Positions 50,894-60,225 are shown, counted from the first letter of the stretch. The stretch is DNA of 64,000 bases from CAYOYK01 sp964408185 (GCA_964408185.1 CAYOYK010000012.1:1-64000); one strand, 5' to 3'. The notes: generated from the sequence alone by a model not told the origin. Program-made: numbers and translations.

Positions 50894-51079
50894 TTACAGT
50901 ATCCAACGTTCCGCCATGCCAAAGCCATCCCACACGGGCGGCGCGTCGTAGCGCGTAACGCCCAGCAGCAGCAGAACCGCGCCCATCAGCGCAAGCGCCA
51001 GCAGGGCGATCATCAGCCAGACAAAGAGCGTCGGGCCTCTTCGCTTGGGGCGGACGCAGGGGGTTGGGGTTTCACGCAT
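50894..51079 (-). CDS. Small single-span membrane protein
   Basis: The 61-residue protein has a basic N terminus (RPKRRG), one hydrophobic helix (LFVWLMIALLALALMGAVLL) and a short outer tail ending AERWIL. MRETPT at 51079 follows AAGGAGG, better than the upstream ATG at 51142. Function unknown; it sits between a NUDIX and a GNAT gene with short gaps. Confidence 0.7.
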   Translation of the reverse strand: MRETPTPCVRPKRRGPTLFVWLMIALLALALMGAVLLLLGVTRYDAPPVWDGFGMAERWIL

Positions 51080-51145
51080 CGCACATGCCTCCTTGCCGCG
51101 CGCAAAAAGCGCGCTCTGTGGGGATGGTGTTCCCTCGCTCATTCG

Positions 51146-51718
51146 TTACATCCATGACGGGGATCCCTCGTCCCCGCGCAGGCGCTGCCAAGCCATCAGC
51201 AGACCGAGTGCGGTTTTGCCGTCGCACAGCTCGCCGCTCATCACGCGGGCTACGGCTTCCTTGAGCGGCATGCGCTCTACGCCCAGAAACTCGTCCGCGT
51301 CCAGATGCGCCTCGTGCTGGCTCAGCCCGGTCGCCAAAAAGATGCTCACCCGCTCGGTGCAAAAGCCGGGGGTGGTCACCATGGGCGTGAGCAGCTCCAT
51401 GCGCTCGGCGTTGAGGCCGGTCTCCTCGCGCAGCTCGCGGTGCGCGCAGGCCAGCGGGTCCTCGCCGACAAAATCCACCTTCCCGGCGGGGATCTCCAGC
51501 GTGAACAGATCCACCACCACGCGATGCTGGCGCACCAGCGTGACCACGCCGTTCTCATCCACCGGGACGATCGCCGCCGCGCCCTTGTGCTCCACGATCT
51601 CGCGCAAGGCGGTCTCCCCGTTGGGCAGACGCACCTGCATGTGGCTCACATCGATCAGCTTGCCCAAAAAAACCTTCTCGCGGGACAGAGGGGTCTCGCG
51701 CAGCGCCTCGTAATCCAT
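51146..51718 (-). CDS. NUDIX hydrolase, ADP-ribose pyrophosphatase type
   Basis: The 190-residue enzyme has the Nudix box around HRELREETGLNAERMEL (REx2EE core) with upstream EIPAGKVDF, as in NudF/ADP-ribose pyrophosphatases. It hydrolyses nucleoside diphosphates linked to another moiety, probably ADP-ribose. MDYEALRE at 51718 has GGGAG upstream. First gene of the four-gene operon. Confidence 0.92.
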   Translation of the reverse strand: MDYEALRETPLSREKVFLGKLIDVSHMQVRLPNGETALREIVEHKGAAAIVPVDENGVVTLVRQHRVVVDLFTLEIPAGKVDFVGEDPLACAHRELREETGLNAERMELLTPMVTTPGFCTERVSIFLATGLSQHEAHLDADEFLGVERMPLKEAVARVMSGELCDGKTALGLLMAWQRLRGDEGSPSWM

Positions 51719-51823
51719 GGTTCCAGCTCCCTTCGGCTCAAGCGTCCCGCCATACGGCGAACACGCCTGTATGACATTCGCCGCCGACGCGCGAATTCCT
51801 GCCGGCCGAGGACGCGCCTTTCC

Positions 51824-51852
51824 TTGACAACGCCTTATGGGAACGCTACAAT
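51824..51852 (+). promoter_or_regulatory. Promoter of the MucBP/SH3 surface protein
   Basis: TTGACA (51824-51829) and TACAAT (51847-51852) are separated by 17 nt, about 50 nt upstream of the start. Confidence 0.8.
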
Positions 51853-51902
51853 ATATGCGATGAAACCACGCCGCACAGGCTAAAATATAAGGAGGAATCC
51901 AC

Positions 51903-54900
51903 ATGATCCACCGCCGCAACATCCGCCGCCTGGCGGCCATCCTCGCCAGCGCGCTCCTGCTGCTGAGCCAGCTCGCGCTGCCCGCAGCGTCCCTCGCCAG
52001 CGGCGTCGATCAAACGCCGCCCGCCACCCTGCCGTCCGTAACGGTCACTTGGCAGGATGCAAACGGGAACAGCAACGCGTATTACGCCTCCTACGCCACG
52101 GACGGAATGACGCGCAGATTATGGGTTCAGCTGCCCACGGACGCGTTTACCGGCTCCCTGACGCTGAGCGTCGCGCCCCCGGCCGCGCCGGAGGGAGTCA
52201 GTTATACCTGCGACGCGTCCGCCTACGACCTGACCGGCTTTGCCAGCAGCGCGGATTATACCTCCGCCGCCGCCGCGCTGGTCACCGTGTATCAGGACGG
52301 CACGCCCGTCGATCAGTACAACGTGTACATCAGCAGCCTGCCGGTTCCGGTTGAGACCGTCTTGGCCTCCGTGTACGTGTATTACGTGGACGCGGATACC
52401 AACGCCACGCTCGACAGCGATACGCTCTCGCTGGAGGCGGGCTCGCATACCGTGTACCCCACCAAGAGCATGCCGGAGGGCTACGCCCCCACGGCGGGCA
52501 CCGCCACGGAGTACACCGTCAACGTGGACGCGCAGGGCAACCCCGATCAGCCCTCGCTCACCTTTTATTACACCATGGCCTCCGCGCCCGTAGAGGCCGC
52601 GAAGGGCAGCCTGACCGTATACTACACCGATCTGGGTGGCGTTGAGCTGCTCAACTCGCTGTGGATGGAGCCGACCGACGGGCAGGTGGTCACCGCGCCG
52701 GAGATCGGCGGCTACACGCTGAGCCCCAACTCGCAAAGCAGCTATACCGTCAGCGTTTTGGCGGACGGCACCACCTCGCCGGCCGAGATTCGCTTTGAGT
52801 ACAGCGAAAGCTCCACCGAGCCCGATTCGGGCGCGGGCGACGGCGGCGGCGCGGGCGGCTCCGGCGACGGCAGCGGAACAGGCGACAGCAGCGGAACAGG
52901 CGACGGCACGGGCGACTCCGGCGATTCCGGCGCGACTACGCCGACGCTGACCGCGGTCGGCCGCTACTGCTACACAAAGAGCAGCGTCAACCTGCGCAGC
53001 GCCCCGGAGAAAAAGAACGGCAACGTCGTTACCACCGTGGACGCCAACACCTACATTTGGCTGTACGGCTACCTTTCGCCGGACAACACGTGGGCGAGCG
53101 TCAGCTACAACGGCACGGACTGCTATGTGATGGCGGAGTTCATCAGCGAGCTCAGCCAAGCGGAAAGTGATACCTACAACTACGCGCCCGGCCACGTGCC
53201 CTTCCCCGGCACGGAAACCGAGCCTCCCGCCACGCCGACCGCGACGATCAACGTGCATTACGTGCTGGAGAACGGCGATCCCGTCGCCGATACGCAAACG
53301 CTCACGCTGACGCAGACCGTCACGACCGTTACGCCAACCGCCAACGTGAGCGCGGACTATCAGCTCTCCGCCTCGTATCCGTCAAGCGTGGAGGTAACCG
53401 TCCTCTCGCAGGACGTGGCCAGCCCGTCCGAGGTCGTGTTCTACTACGAGCCCGTGTACGTGGCCCCCGCCACCGCGACGATCATCCTCCATTACACCTC
53501 CACCGACGGCTCGCTTTCCTTGCCGGATGGCTTCGTGACCGCCGCGGAGGGCTCCAACACCGTCGTGCCCGATATCGCCACGCCGGACGGCTACCAGATC
53601 GCCGAGGGCACCCCCGCCTCGTATGAGATTACGGTGGATTCCACCGGGGCCGCCTCGCTGAGCGAGGTCACATTCACATTCGCGCCCGTTTACGTGGCCC
53701 CCGCCACGGGCACGGTGATCATCCACTATGTCGCTTCCGACAACTCGCTCTCCCTGCCGGACGGCAGCGCCTCTGTTACGGAGGGCAGCAACACCGTCGT
53801 TCCCGGCGTCGCCACGCCGGACGGCTATCAGCTTGCCCAAGGCGAGCCGACCTCCTATGAGGTGACCGTGGACAGCAACGGCGTGGTCACGCCCGCCGAG
53901 GTCACATTTACCTTCGCGCCCATCACCGTAACGCCCGCCACGGGCACGGTGGTCATTCACTACGCCTCCACCGACAACTCGCTCTCCCTGCCGGACGGCA
54001 GCGCCTCTGTTGCGGAGGGCAGCAACACCGTCGTTCCCGGCGTGGCCACGCCGGAGGGCTACCAGATCGCCGAGGGAACGCAAGCCGCCTACGACGTGAC
54101 CGTGGACAGCAACGGCGTGGTCACGCCCGCCGAGGTCACCTTCACATTCGCGCCCATCACCGTAACGCCCGCCACGGGCACGGTGATCATCCACTATGTC
54201 GCTTCCGACAGCTCGCTCGCCCTCCCGGACGTTTCCGCCGCCGTGACCGAGGGCGACAACGACGTCGGCCCCACCATTGCCACCCCGGACGGCTACCAGC
54301 TGAGCGAACCGTCCTCCTATAACGTAAAGGTGGACGCCTCCGGCGCGGCCTCGCCCGCCGAGATCACATTCACCTACGCGCCGGTGACCGCCCCTGTGGT
54401 GCAGGGCAGCGTAACCATAACCTACGTGGACGATCAGGGCGCGACGCTTGCCGCGGCGCAGACGGTTGCGCTCCAAGTCGGCCAGACCGTGGTGACCCCC
54501 TCGGCAAGCATTGCCGCCAACTACACGCTGACCTCCGCCGCGAGCGTGACCGTCACCGTGGACAGCACCGGCAAGACCAGCCCCGACACCGTGACATTTA
54601 CCTATCACAGGGGCGAGATCACCGGCAAGGTGACGGTTCAGTACGTCGATCAGCAAGGCTCGCCCATCGCCACCGAGCAGGTGAAAACGCTGCCGCAGGG
54701 CGATACCGTGATCTCCCCGGAGGCGGCCATCCCCAGCGGGTATCAGCTCGCGCTGGACTGCCCCGCCAGCTATACCGTCAGGGTGGATGAAAACGGCCTC
54801 GCCAACCCGGCCACTGTGACCTTCTATTACAGCAAAAACACGCCGCAGTACATGGGCTACGGCCTTATCAACACCCGCACCGCGCTGCGCAACGACGCGA

Positions 54901-56807
54901 CCACCGCCGACAGCTCCCTCATCGGCACGCTGGAGCAGGGCACGCTGGTCATCGTAAACGGCCAGCCGACCGTGAACGGCGTTACTTGGGCCGGCGTGCA
55001 GACGCTTGACAGCAAGATCGGCCTTGTGCTCGATTCCTCCGTTACCCGCATTACCGACGCGGAGGCCCAGCCCTACATCGACGCGTACAAGGCCGCGCAC
55101 GCGACCGCCACGCCGTCCCCGACCCCCGCGCCCACGGCGGTTCCCGCGCAGCTGAGCGGCTACTATGTCACCATCGGCAGCAACGTGCCCCTGCGCATGG
55201 TGAACAGCCAATACAGCGAGGTGCGCACCTACTTGGCCTACAACACCGTGGTCTACGTGTCCGGGCAGCTCTACAACGAGGGCTACGGCTGGCACATTAC
55301 CACCTACGGCACGCTGGTGGGCTATGTGCGCGCCGACCAGTTGCGCAAGCTGAGCGACTCCGAGGTCGAGACCTACAAGCAAAGCATCAGCACCGCCACC
55401 CCCACCCCCGCCGTCACCCCGCAGCCCTACAACCCCAACGCCAACAGCAGCTACGGCTACGTGACCACCAACAGCGTCAATTTCCGCGTAACGCCGGGCA
55501 CCGGCGCCAGCATGAAATTCCTGAACCGCTATGCGTTCTCTCTTGTGCTGGGCACGCGCGTGGTCAACGGCGTGACGTGGTACAACATCAACCAAAACGG
55601 CACCGTCGGCTGGGTGAACGGCAACTTCTTCCATGTGATGAGCCTCGCCGAGATGGAGGGCTTCCTGACCAGCTCGGAATACTATCAGGGCATCGCCAAC
55701 AATTCGGGCACGGGCACTTCCTCCGGCAGCACGTCCAGCGGCACCAGCAGCTCCACGGGCAGCGCCACCTCTGGCACCGTAAGCAGCGTGGAGGACTGGA
55801 ACGTCGGCGTGTGGAAAAACCCCAACGCAGGCGCCTCCACCACCTATGCGCCCTTTGACCCCAACGCGACCCCCGCCGTAACGGCCTCCTACGAGCCCTT
55901 TAATCCCAATGCAAGCGCAACGCCCAGCGCAAACGGCGTTGGCGGCCTCGCCAACTCCACCGACACCCCGGAGCCCTCGCCTACCTTCGTTCTCGGCACC
56001 ATGATCCCGATTTCCTACTCGAACGATAATGAGGAATCCCAGACCAGCACGCCTTGGGTCTTGATCGCCGGCATCGGCGTCCTGGTGCTGGGCGGCGCGG
56101 GCGGCGTGTATGCCTACGCGGCCTCGCAAAACAAGAAGCGCCGCGCGGCGGCGGCCCGTGCGGCCGCGCAGCGCCGCAACGGACAAGGCGGGCAGGGCGG
56201 GCAGCCCCAGAACCCCTACCAGCGGCGCGCGGTGGCGGCTCCCCCTTATGCGGGCAGCCAGCAGCGGCAGGACGGCAATCGCTCGCCCTACCAGCAGGGA
56301 CAGTACCGCAACGGCTCCGCGCAGCCGACTCCCTACGGTCAGCAGCGCTCCACGCAGAGCGGTAGCCAGCAGAGCGGCGGCCAACAGCGCCCCGTGTCAA
56401 GCAGCGCCCAGCGCGGCGCAGGCGACGGCCTCCGCGCAGCGCCCCCGCTGAGCGGCACGCGCCAAGCCCCCTACGACAGCCAAAGCCGCTACGGCGGCGC
56501 GAACGGCGATAACGGCTACAACCCGTATGCGCGCCCGCAAAGCCCCGACAGCCAGCAGAGCGGCTATCGCTCGGCCGACAGCAGCAGCCAAAGCGGCGGC
56601 GCGTACCGTCCCGCGCAGGACGGCCAGAGCGGCGGCGCATACCGTCCCACGCAGGACAGCCAGAGCGGCGGCGCATACCGTCCCACGCAGGACAGCCAGA
56701 GCGGCGGCGCATACCGTCCCACGCAGGACAGCCAGAGCGGCGGCAGCGCGCAGCGCAGACCTCGCTCCGCGCGCGACAGCGGCGCGGGCCGTTCCCCGGA
56801 CGCCTGA
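51903..56807 (+). CDS. Giant surface protein: MucBP-like repeats, SH3b modules, one TM, repetitive cytosolic tail
   Basis: The 1634-residue protein has a signal peptide and about nine MucBP-like beta modules (pattern 'V-x-V-x-Y-V ... G-Y ... Y-x-V-x-V ... V-x-F-x-Y'). One SH3b lies after the second module within a Gly/Ser/Asp linker (SVNLRSAPEKKNG), and three SH3b follow the last MucBP (TRTALRND, VPLRMVNSQ, VNFRVTPGTG), with Pro/Thr linkers. A single TM helix (about 1385-1405, PWVLIAGIGVLVLGGAGGVY) follows, then KKRR and a 230-residue Gln/Gly/Ser/Arg-rich tail ending in four 12-residue repeats (SGGAYRPTQDSQ). There is no LPxTG; topology predicts the tail is cytosolic. Likely an adhesion or cell-wall protein. 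Confidence 0.92.
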   Translation: MIHRRNIRRLAAILASALLLLSQLALPAASLASGVDQTPPATLPSVTVTWQDANGNSNAYYASYATDGMTRRLWVQLPTDAFTGSLTLSVAPPAAPEGVSYTCDASAYDLTGFASSADYTSAAAALVTVYQDGTPVDQYNVYISSLPVPVETVLASVYVYYVDADTNATLDSDTLSLEAGSHTVYPTKSMPEGYAPTAGTATEYTVNVDAQGNPDQPSLTFYYTMASAPVEAAKGSLTVYYTDLGGVELLNSLWMEPTDGQVVTAPEIGGYTLSPNSQSSYTVSVLADGTTSPAEIRFEYSESSTEPDSGAGDGGGAGGSGDGSGTGDSSGTGDGTGDSGDSGATTPTLTAVGRYCYTKSSVNLRSAPEKKNGNVVTTVDANTYIWLYGYLSPDNTWASVSYNGTDCYVMAEFISELSQAESDTYNYAPGHVPFPGTETEPPATPTATINVHYVLENGDPVADTQTLTLTQTVTTVTPTANVSADYQLSASYPSSVEVTVLSQDVASPSEVVFYYEPVYVAPATATIILHYTSTDGSLSLPDGFVTAAEGSNTVVPDIATPDGYQIAEGTPASYEITVDSTGAASLSEVTFTFAPVYVAPATGTVIIHYVASDNSLSLPDGSASVTEGSNTVVPGVATPDGYQLAQGEPTSYEVTVDSNGVVTPAEVTFTFAPITVTPATGTVVIHYASTDNSLSLPDGSASVAEGSNTVVPGVATPEGYQIAEGTQAAYDVTVDSNGVVTPAEVTFTFAPITVTPATGTVIIHYVASDSSLALPDVSAAVTEGDNDVGPTIATPDGYQLSEPSSYNVKVDASGAASPAEITFTYAPVTAPVVQGSVTITYVDDQGATLAAAQTVALQVGQTVVTPSASIAANYTLTSAASVTVTVDSTGKTSPDTVTFTYHRGEITGKVTVQYVDQQGSPIATEQVKTLPQGDTVISPEAAIPSGYQLALDCPASYTVRVDENGLANPATVTFYYSKNTPQYMGYGLINTRTALRNDATTADSSLIGTLEQGTLVIVNGQPTVNGVTWAGVQTLDSKIGLVLDSSVTRITDAEAQPYIDAYKAAHATATPSPTPAPTAVPAQLSGYYVTIGSNVPLRMVNSQYSEVRTYLAYNTVVYVSGQLYNEGYGWHITTYGTLVGYVRADQLRKLSDSEVETYKQSISTATPTPAVTPQPYNPNANSSYGYVTTNSVNFRVTPGTGASMKFLNRYAFSLVLGTRVVNGVTWYNINQNGTVGWVNGNFFHVMSLAEMEGFLTSSEYYQGIANNSGTGTSSGSTSSGTSSSTGSATSGTVSSVEDWNVGVWKNPNAGASTTYAPFDPNATPAVTASYEPFNPNASATPSANGVGGLANSTDTPEPSPTFVLGTMIPISYSNDNEESQTSTPWVLIAGIGVLVLGGAGGVYAYAASQNKKRRAAAARAAAQRRNGQGGQGGQPQNPYQRRAVAAPPYAGSQQRQDGNRSPYQQGQYRNGSAQPTPYGQQRSTQSGSQQSGGQQRPVSSSAQRGAGDGLRAAPPLSGTRQAPYDSQSRYGGANGDNGYNPYARPQSPDSQQSGYRSADSSSQSGGAYRPAQDGQSGGAYRPTQDSQSGGAYRPTQDSQSGGAYRPTQDSQSGGSAQRRPRSARDSGAGRSPDA
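53707..54408 (+). repeat. 234-bp tandem repeats encoding MucBP modules
   Basis: Units beginning CGGGCACGGT at 53707, 53941 and 54175 are spaced exactly 234 nt (78 codons). The first two are nearly identical in DNA; the third has diverged. This suggests recent duplication and possible copy-number change by recombination. Confidence 0.85.
56592..56735 (+). repeat. 36-bp tandem repeats in the cytosolic tail
   Basis: Four units start at 56592, 56628, 56664 and 56700, each encoding SGGAYRPTQDSQ or a close variant. The last three are identical or nearly so. Confidence 0.9.
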
Positions 56808-56821
56808 TCGATTTATCCTCG

Positions 56822-56849
56822 GCCCCGGCATGCAAAAGCGTGTCGGGGC
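56822..56849 (+). terminator. Terminator of the surface-protein gene
   Basis: An imperfect stem GCCCCGgCATG/CGTGtCGGGGC is followed by GCTTTTG. Confidence 0.75.
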
Positions 56850-56944
56850 GCTTTTGATCGCGCCGCCCGACATTTTGTCAAAATCGGGAACAAAACCGTT
56901 TGCCGATTCGTCCATATCAGTGTAAGCGGAGAATCAATTTGTGC

Positions 56945-56973
56945 TTGCTTTTCCAGTAGCTTCCTAGTACAAT
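56945..56973 (+). promoter_or_regulatory. Promoter of the peptidoglycan-binding lipoprotein
   Basis: TTGCTT (56945-56950) and TACAAT (56968-56973) are separated by 17 nt. Confidence 0.65.
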
Positions 56974-57044
56974 GAAGATTGGCAGCCTACGCTGTCCGCT
57001 TCCCCCTAGAATCCCGTAACCATATCCGCAAGGGAGAGAAGAGT

Positions 57045-58754
57045 ATGAAGAACAACATCCCGCGCAACAGCAACGAGTCTACCACCCGCAGCCGGATAAA
57101 GCCGGTTTTGCTGCTGTGCCTGCTAATCGCTGCGGCTCTTGTGCTCAGCGCTTGCTATATGGAGCCCGACCGCATCGTGGACGACCAGACCGGCCTGACT
57201 GTCGGCGGCGAAACGCAGCAGTTCGACGCGGTCATCACCAACACCCCTGTCCCCACCGATACGCCCGCGCCGACGCAGGACGGGCAGCAGGTGGATTGGA
57301 GCCAGTGGAACTTTGGCGACGGCTCCGCCACCAACCCGCCCAGCAATGCCGCTACGGCTGGCACGACCACCGCCGGGGCGGCCACCGTGGGTCTGGCGAC
57401 CGCCACTCCCACCGCGACGACCGGCAGCGGCGAGTATACCACGCTCAAGAGCGGCAGCACGGGCGAGGAGGTCAAGCGCCTGCAAACCCGCCTGAAGGAG
57501 CTCAAGTATTACAGCGGCACCGTGGACGGCAGCTATGGCGCGGGTACCGTGAGCGCCGTAAAGGCGTTCCAAGCCGCCAACAACCTCACGGCGGACGGCG
57601 TAGCCGGCAAGAGCACGCAGGAAAAGCTGTACAGCTACTACGCCATCTCCAAGGACAACGCGAGTACCGCCGCCACGGCAAAGCCCTCCAGCGGCAGCTC
57701 CTCAAGCTCCAGCAGTTCCAGCTCCAGCAGCTCGTCCAGCTCGTCCAGCACCTCCAGCAGCTATACCAACGGCAAGACGGATATTTACCTGCAGCTTGGC
57801 TCTTCCGGATCGCAGGTGAAGATTCTGCAAAACCGTCTGATCGTGCTCGGCTATTTGAGCGGAACCGCTGACGGCGAGTTTGAGAGCACCACGCAGCAAG
57901 CCGTCATCGCTTTCCAGACCCGCAACAGCCTGTATGCGGACGGCGTTGCCGGCCCCACCACGCTTACCAAGCTCTACTCCTCCTCCGCCAAAAAGGCCTC
58001 CTCGGTGGTCGCCAACATTGGCTCCCTCAAGGAGGGCATGGAGGGCAGCGGCGTGCGCGCCCTGCAGCAGCAGCTCAAGACCCTTGGCTACTACACAGGC
58101 TCCGTGGACGGCTCGTTCGGCGCGGGCACCAAGGCGGCCGTTATCGCCTTCCAAGCCGCCAACGGCCTTACGCAGGACGGCGTAGCCGGCAAGGCGACGC
58201 TGAACGCCATCTACGGCGCCTCCGGCAGCGGCAGCAGCGGCAGCAGCAGCGGAAGCGGCGGCACCAACCCCAGCACCTACATCTCCACCTCCAGCGGCTA
58301 CACTACCGTAAGCAAGAGCAACTCCGGCAATACCGCCACGGTGCAGGCCATCCAAACGGCGCTTGCCTCGCGCGGGTACTACTCCGGCACGGTGGACGGC
58401 TCTTATGGCTCCGGCACCGAGAGCTCTATTAAGAACTATCAGACCGCCATGGGTCTGCGCGCGACCGGCGTGGCCGGGCCCGCGACGCAGCGCATGCTGT
58501 ACGGCACCACGGCCGCGAGCGGAACCTACACCTCGCTGTCGCTGGGTTCCAGCGGCACCGATGTAAAGAACCTGCAATATGCCCTCTACGAGCTGTGCTA
58601 CTACGACGGCGATATCACGGGCACATTTGACTACGCTACCGAGAATGCCGTCAAGATCTTCCAGAACGTGAACGGGTTAGCCGTGGACGGCAGCGCGGGC
58701 CAGCAGACCCAGCAGCGGCTGTACAGCAGTCTGGCGGTACCCAACAACAATTAA
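57045..58754 (+). CDS. Lipoprotein with five peptidoglycan-binding modules
   Basis: The 569-residue protein has lipobox LSAC, a Pro/Thr/Ala-rich spacer and five PG_binding_1 modules. Each has the pattern GS-x-G-x-x-V-x-x-L-Q-x-x-L-x-x-L-x-Y-Y ... A-V-x-x-F-Q ... DGVAG (LKSGSTGEEVKRLQTRL, LGSSGSQVKILQNRL, LKEGMEGSGVRALQQQL, NTATVQAIQTAL, LGSSGTDVKNLQYAL). A poly-Ser linker (about 20 Ser) separates modules 1 and 2. No catalytic domain is present, so it likely tethers the membrane to the wall. The ATG at 57045 follows GGGAGAG. Confidence 0.93.
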   Translation: MKNNIPRNSNESTTRSRIKPVLLLCLLIAAALVLSACYMEPDRIVDDQTGLTVGGETQQFDAVITNTPVPTDTPAPTQDGQQVDWSQWNFGDGSATNPPSNAATAGTTTAGAATVGLATATPTATTGSGEYTTLKSGSTGEEVKRLQTRLKELKYYSGTVDGSYGAGTVSAVKAFQAANNLTADGVAGKSTQEKLYSYYAISKDNASTAATAKPSSGSSSSSSSSSSSSSSSSSSTSSSYTNGKTDIYLQLGSSGSQVKILQNRLIVLGYLSGTADGEFESTTQQAVIAFQTRNSLYADGVAGPTTLTKLYSSSAKKASSVVANIGSLKEGMEGSGVRALQQQLKTLGYYTGSVDGSFGAGTKAAVIAFQAANGLTQDGVAGKATLNAIYGASGSGSSGSSSGSGGTNPSTYISTSSGYTTVSKSNSGNTATVQAIQTALASRGYYSGTVDGSYGSGTESSIKNYQTAMGLRATGVAGPATQRMLYGTTAASGTYTSLSLGSSGTDVKNLQYALYELCYYDGDITGTFDYATENAVKIFQNVNGLAVDGSAGQQTQQRLYSSLAVPNNN

Positions 58755-58763
58755 CGCAGCATA

Positions 58764-58800
58764 CAAAGCGCCGCGCGGAGAGAATCCGCGCGGCGCTTTG
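58764..58800 (+). terminator. Terminator of the peptidoglycan-binding lipoprotein gene
   Basis: A perfect 15-bp stem AAAGCGCCGCGCGGA/TCCGCGCGGCGCTTT with a 5-nt loop. Confidence 0.85.
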
Positions 58801-58802
58801 GC
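58785..58802 (+). repeat. 18-bp direct repeat, left copy
   Basis: TCCGCGCGGCGCTTTGGC is identical to 59022-59039. It forms the right arm of the terminator stem at 58764-58800. Confidence 0.85.
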
Positions 58803-58810
58803 TGTCGTAT

Positions 58811-58848
58811 AACCCCATAAGGGGCTTGGGGAGCCGCGCTCCCCAAAT
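58811..58848. repeat. Dispersed GC-rich repeat, copy 3
   Basis: This copy has both hairpins: CCCC..GGGG and GGGGAGC/GCTCCCC. Confidence 0.75.
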
Positions 58849-58986
58849 GGATTCCGCCTTCAGCGACATGTGCGGTGAAGGCGGCGGCGTTGCGTAGCAA
58901 CGCTTCCCTACGCTTTTCGCCGGCCGCGTTCTGTGAGGGAGGCCCTTTGCCGACCGAACAGGTTGCAGGCGAAAAGCGCAAGACTC

Positions 58987-59011
58987 AAAAAAGTGGCAAA
59001 GCCACTTTTTT
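58987..59011. terminator. Bidirectional terminator (metK side)
   Basis: A perfect 11-bp stem AAAAAAGTGGC/GCCACTTTTTT gives a T tract on both strands. It suits metK on the minus strand. Confidence 0.88.
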
Positions 59012-59021
59012 GACACGCTGC

Positions 59022-59039
59022 TCCGCGCGGCGCTTTGGC
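59022..59039 (+). repeat. 18-bp direct repeat, right copy
   Basis: Identical to 58785-58802. Confidence 0.85.
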
Positions 59040-59055
59040 GTATAATAGGCTTACT

Positions 59056-60225
59056 TTACTTGGCGAGCTGGCGCAGCTCCTCGGCGCGATCGGTATGCTC
59101 CCAAGGCAGGTCGATATCCGTGCGGCCGAAGTGACCGTAGGCGGCCGTCTGCCGATAGATGGGGCGGCGCAGGTCGAGCGTGCGGATGATGCCGGAGGGG
59201 CTCAGGTCGAAGCGCTTGAGGACCTCCTCGCCCAGCTTGTCGTCCGGGATGAGCCCGGTGCCGTCGGTATCCACGTACAGGCTCACGGGCTGGGCCACGC
59301 CGATGGCGTAGGCGAGCTGAACCTCACAGCGCTTGGCCAGTCCGGCGGCCACGATGTTTTTTGCCACATGGCGCGCGGCGTAGCTCGCGGAGCGGTCTAC
59401 CTTGGTCGGGTCCTTGCCGCTGAAGCAGCCGCCGCCGTGGCGCGCGTAGCCGCCGTAGGTATCCACAATGATCTTGCGGCCGGTCAGGCCGGTATCCCCG
59501 GCGGGGCCGCCCAGCACAAAGCGTCCGGTGGGGTTGACGTAGATCTTGGTCGCGTCGCTCAGCAGCTCGGCCGGGATGATCGGCTTGATGACCTGCGCAA
59601 TCACCTCGCGGCGGATGGTCTGCTGATCCACGTCCGCGGCGTGCTGCGTGGAAATGACCACCGTGTCCACGGCCACGGGAACGCCGTCCTCATAGATCAC
59701 GGTAACTTGGCTCTTGCCGTCGGGCCGCAGCCAAGGCAGCGTGCCGTCCTTGCGCAGCGCGCTCAGGCGGCGGGTCAGCTTGTGCGCCAGCGAGATGGGC
59801 AGGGGCATCAGTTCGGGGGTCTCATCGCAGGCATAGCCGAACATCATGCCCTGATCGCCCGCGCCGGCGGATTCCTCCCCGCTGCCGCGAACCTCAAGCG
59901 CCTGATTGACCCCCATGGCGATGTCAGGGCTCTGGCTGTGCAGCGAGGTAAGCACGGCGCAGGAGTTGCCATCGAAGCACAGGTCGCTGGAATTGTAGCC
60001 GACGTCCAGCACCACCTGACGCGCGATGTCGTCGATGGAGACATACGCCGAGGTGGTCACCTCGCCCATCACCTGCACAAGGCCGGTGGTGGCGAATGTC
60101 TCGCAGGCGACGCGCGCCATGGGGTCGTTTTCGAGGATTGCGTCCAGCACCGCGTCGCTGATCTGGTCGCACAGCTTGTCCGGGTGTCCCTCCGTGACGG
60201 ATTCCGAGGTAAAGACTTTACGCAT
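59056..60225 (-). CDS. metK: S-adenosylmethionine synthetase
   Basis: The 389-residue enzyme makes SAM from methionine and ATP. Signatures are TSESVTEGHPDKLCDQ at the N terminus, GAGDQGMMFGYA and GGCFSGKDPTKVDRSA (the P-loop-like GGGAFSGKD motif, here GGGCFSGKD). The ATG at 60225 has GGAAAGGA upstream. Expression is under the SAM-I riboswitch at 60348-60451. Confidence 0.97.
   Translation of the reverse strand: MRKVFTSESVTEGHPDKLCDQISDAVLDAILENDPMARVACETFATTGLVQVMGEVTTSAYVSIDDIARQVVLDVGYNSSDLCFDGNSCAVLTSLHSQSPDIAMGVNQALEVRGSGEESAGAGDQGMMFGYACDETPELMPLPISLAHKLTRRLSALRKDGTLPWLRPDGKSQVTVIYEDGVPVAVDTVVISTQHAADVDQQTIRREVIAQVIKPIIPAELLSDATKIYVNPTGRFVLGGPAGDTGLTGRKIIVDTYGGYARHGGGCFSGKDPTKVDRSASYAARHVAKNIVAAGLAKRCEVQLAYAIGVAQPVSLYVDTDGTGLIPDDKLGEEVLKRFDLSPSGIIRTLDLRRPIYRQTAAYGHFGRTDIDLPWEHTDRAEELRQLAK

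Larger units (their letters stand above)
58803..59021. other. 219-bp hairpin-rich segment between direct repeats
   Basis: The segment contains dispersed-repeat copy 3, a GCGTTGC/GCAACGC hairpin (near 58885-58905) and the terminator at 58987-59011. No coding potential was recognised. It is bounded by 18-bp identical direct repeats and might be a small inserted element. Confidence 0.5.

Noticed and set aside
53382..56384. A 1000-codon open frame antisense to the MucBP/SH3 protein
   Set aside because: It mirrors the repetitive sense gene, which has a signal peptide, domains and a ribosome site. The antisense product is Gly/Arg/Val low complexity.
51903..56807. CRISPR-like array from regularly spaced repeats
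   Set aside because: The 234-bp and 36-bp repeats are in-frame coding repeats of protein modules, not spacer-repeat units.
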